Positions 62,096-64,000 of a stretch of DNA of 64,000 bases are shown here, one piece after another. Under the pieces are notes generated by a model, which worked only from the letters and a program-made list of their open reading frames with translations, was not told where the DNA came from and did not search any database. Source of the stretch: Sindora glabra (lineage: Eukaryota > Streptophyta > Magnoliopsida > Fabales > Fabaceae); contig CM035232.1 of assembly GCA_020226215.1 (NCBI GenBank), positions 49,476,179-49,540,178 of the forward strand, written 5' to 3'. The translations under genes and the position numbers were made by a program. Every line of letters starts with the position of its first letter. Position 1 is the stretch's first letter.

Positions 62096-63147
62096 TACAC
62101 GCTATTTACTAGCTTTTGCAACCATCTGTGCTACCATATTCTAAGTAATTCCCATACACCTCATCTTCAAGTTTATCCACCTAATAAGTAGATTATAAGA
62201 GTTTCCAATAAGATTGATGTGCTTTCACCCACCAAAGAATTTGTTGAAATGTTAAAGATTTGAAACGAAATTACTTCTCTCATTTTATTTCTTTTTGTGC
62301 AAATTCTATAACTTATTTAGCTAATTGCATAATTATGCATTATAACTATTGATGATGCTACAAGTCCAATTTTATAGTTACTTTTTTTATGCTTTGATTA
62401 AATTACTATGTACATGAACCCCATATTATGATCTTAAAGTTAATATTCTAATTTAGTACATTGTAACAAATATTATCATTTTAGGAACAAACAAATTGGC
62501 ACACCTAGTAAGACTTAGTTATATAGTTTGCATTGATTGATTTATGAAGCTGTGAAGTGGTAAAAACCATACAATCAAGAAGCATGGTTACACCATCACC
62601 AATTGGTCCATATCCTAGTAAAATGAATCTATCAAGTTTTGGCCCTCCTTGAGATAATCCTTTGTTTTAGGAAGGATATGTTGATGATATTGAGGATGGT
62701 CAACAATCTAAAGTTTTAGCTGAGAATATGGAAAGTGTGGATCCTTTGGAACATTGAACAAAGCTACTTTGGCCAAGGCCAACAAATCCTAAACATTGAT
62801 AATAAAAAAATGACTAGCAAAATCATCATAAATAGGCATATCAAAATAATAAAAATGGCAATAGATTGAACAATGGTAAGAAAGCCAACAGTGGGGGGCT
62901 TACTTATCTTCCACAAAGAATGCCTTATAGCATAGCAATAATAGATGAAAATAATAGGGTAACATCTTTTAATGGTCAAAATAGCCAAGCCAACAAGACC
63001 TACCCACATGTGGGGGATTTGATGGACAATGAAGGCCGGAGTGTGACATCCTAGACATTACAAGTCCTTCAATAGCAAATGGATAAAAGCAACTATGACA
63101 TGTTCAACATGTTGTCATAGCAAATTGCCATCATTCTAAAACATGTA
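62096..63147 (+). other. Possible retrotransposon gag relic before the right-edge LTR
   Basis: Short plus-strand runs such as MVTPSPIGPYPSKMNLSSFG (62587 on), DDIEDGQQSKVLAENMESVD (about 62692 on) and an open stretch at 62866-63054 with QRMPYSIA look protein-derived but are full of breaks. They could be part of a decayed gypsy-type polyprotein. No domain is firmly recognised. Confidence 0.28.
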
Positions 63148-64000
63148 TGTAATATCCCTAGATAGTATCTCAAAAAAAAAAAATCCCAAATGTGAGTCCA
63201 AGGATTAAATTGAAAAATAGCTTAAGGAAGTTGGGAAAAAGTGGAATTATAAAAAATTATGGGACCAAACTATAATTTTTTCTAAAAGACTTAGCTTTGC
63301 CCAAATTTTCCCCAAATTTTGGATAGAAAGCTGAACATGGATTAGCCTAATTTTTTCTGCCGACTTTAAGAAAAATTAAGGGAAAAATCTAAAAAACTCT
63401 AGAAATTTTCCCACACTTTTTCAAGAAGGCCCTTCTCTATATATATATAGATTATTTCTTGAAAATTCAAGAAAACTCCAGCACCATCTTCTCTTCTTGC
63501 ACCAACTGAAACTCCTTGCTTCCATAAGAGGAAGAAATCAAGCTTCCAAACTAATCCAAACACATAAATAAGAAGATTTGATCATAAAATTTTAAGGTAA
63601 ACTACTTCTCTACCTCCTTTTTCTTGATTTCTTGTAAGAATCTTTTCAAATTTGAAGATCTCATCTCCTTCCTCCTAAAACCAGAAATCCATCTCTGTAG
63701 AAAAGATTTTGAAGCTTTGAAATAACCAAGTTTAGAGGTGAGTGACAATTCCTTACTATTTTCTTAGAATTTTGATTCAAGAATTATAAGATTTTGAATT
63801 CTAGATTGGTTAATTTGTTAGCTTGATGTGAGACCATGCAATTAGGGGCATGGTGCTGTTCTGAACCTTTGGACATGTATTTTGAATATTATTAGCATGA
63901 TATTAGCATGAGGAATACATGAGAATACAAATTTTGATGTTGGGAATGAGCGGTGAATCCAATTCATGAAGGACAATGGTTGCTGGAAAATTTCTGGAAA
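63148..64000 (+). mobile_element. Start of an LTR, probable Del/Tekay-type, cut by the window end
   Basis: TGTAATATCCCTAGATAG at 63148 matches the start of the solo LTR read on its own strand (TGTAATACCCTAGAATATC). A TATA box (CTATATATATATAG) lies at about 63437-63450, roughly 290 bp in, followed by a leader-like C/T-rich sequence. No polypurine tract precedes it, so it is more likely a 5' or solo LTR than a 3' LTR. Its end is outside the window. Confidence 0.55.
63437..63450 (+). promoter_or_regulatory. TATA box of the right-edge LTR
   Basis: CTATATATATATAG is followed about 40 bp downstream by a C/T-rich leader (CCATCTTCTCTTCTTGCACC). This layout is typical of an LTR promoter. Confidence 0.5.

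Overview
The window is AT-rich nuclear DNA from a flowering plant, most likely a eudicot. The evidence is an Athila-type Ty3/gypsy element primed by plant tRNA-Asp, CACTA (En/Spm) transposons, a caulimovirid-type endogenous pararetrovirus and an AP2/ERF gene with a plant EDLL motif. The species cannot be named from the sequence. I see one convincing intact host gene in 64 kb; almost everything else recognisable is transposon or virus-derived.

Layout. Positions 1-21082 are a decayed CACTA element with a minus-strand TNP2 transposase relic. A 13,253-bp Athila retrotransposon (4412-17664, minus strand) is inserted inside the TNP2 sequence, with TG...CA LTRs and a perfect 5-bp target duplication CTCTT. 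The Athila is complete in structure: 5' LTR, tRNA-Asp primer site, gag, protease, RT, RNase H, integrase, env-like ORF, polypurine tract and 3' LTR. Its LTRs differ by only 3 substitutions and one 12-bp indel, yet its coding region carries one frameshift and seven in-frame stops. It looks like a young copy of an element that was already defective. Arrays of about 60-95-bp CpG-rich hairpin units occur in the U3 of both LTRs and again between pol and the env-like ORF.

Positions 22587-40900 hold further CACTA pieces. Two inverted copies of a gene relic with a Ulp1/C48-like protease segment lie at about 24.1-26.8 kb (minus) and 29.0-31.5 kb (plus). A deletion derivative runs from 31931 to 40327 and carries a 3.4-kb solo LTR (33366-36787). 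An inverted CACTA arm follows it. Positions 41480-46700 are a decayed endogenous pararetrovirus on the minus strand, in the order movement protein, capsid region, protease, RT and RNase H.

Positions 47-64 kb are mostly non-coding. They include a small intronless group-IX-like ERF gene at 51476-51883 with its own TATA box, a MITE-like inverted repeat, a possible SINE relic, a 1.3-kb terminal-inverted-repeat element with GC-richer cargo (54.8-56.1 kb), tandem duplications and, at the right edge, the start of another LTR (63148 onward).

The only genes here that plausibly worked together are those of each mobile element. The ERF is a stand-alone transcription factor gene in a transposon-rich neighbourhood.
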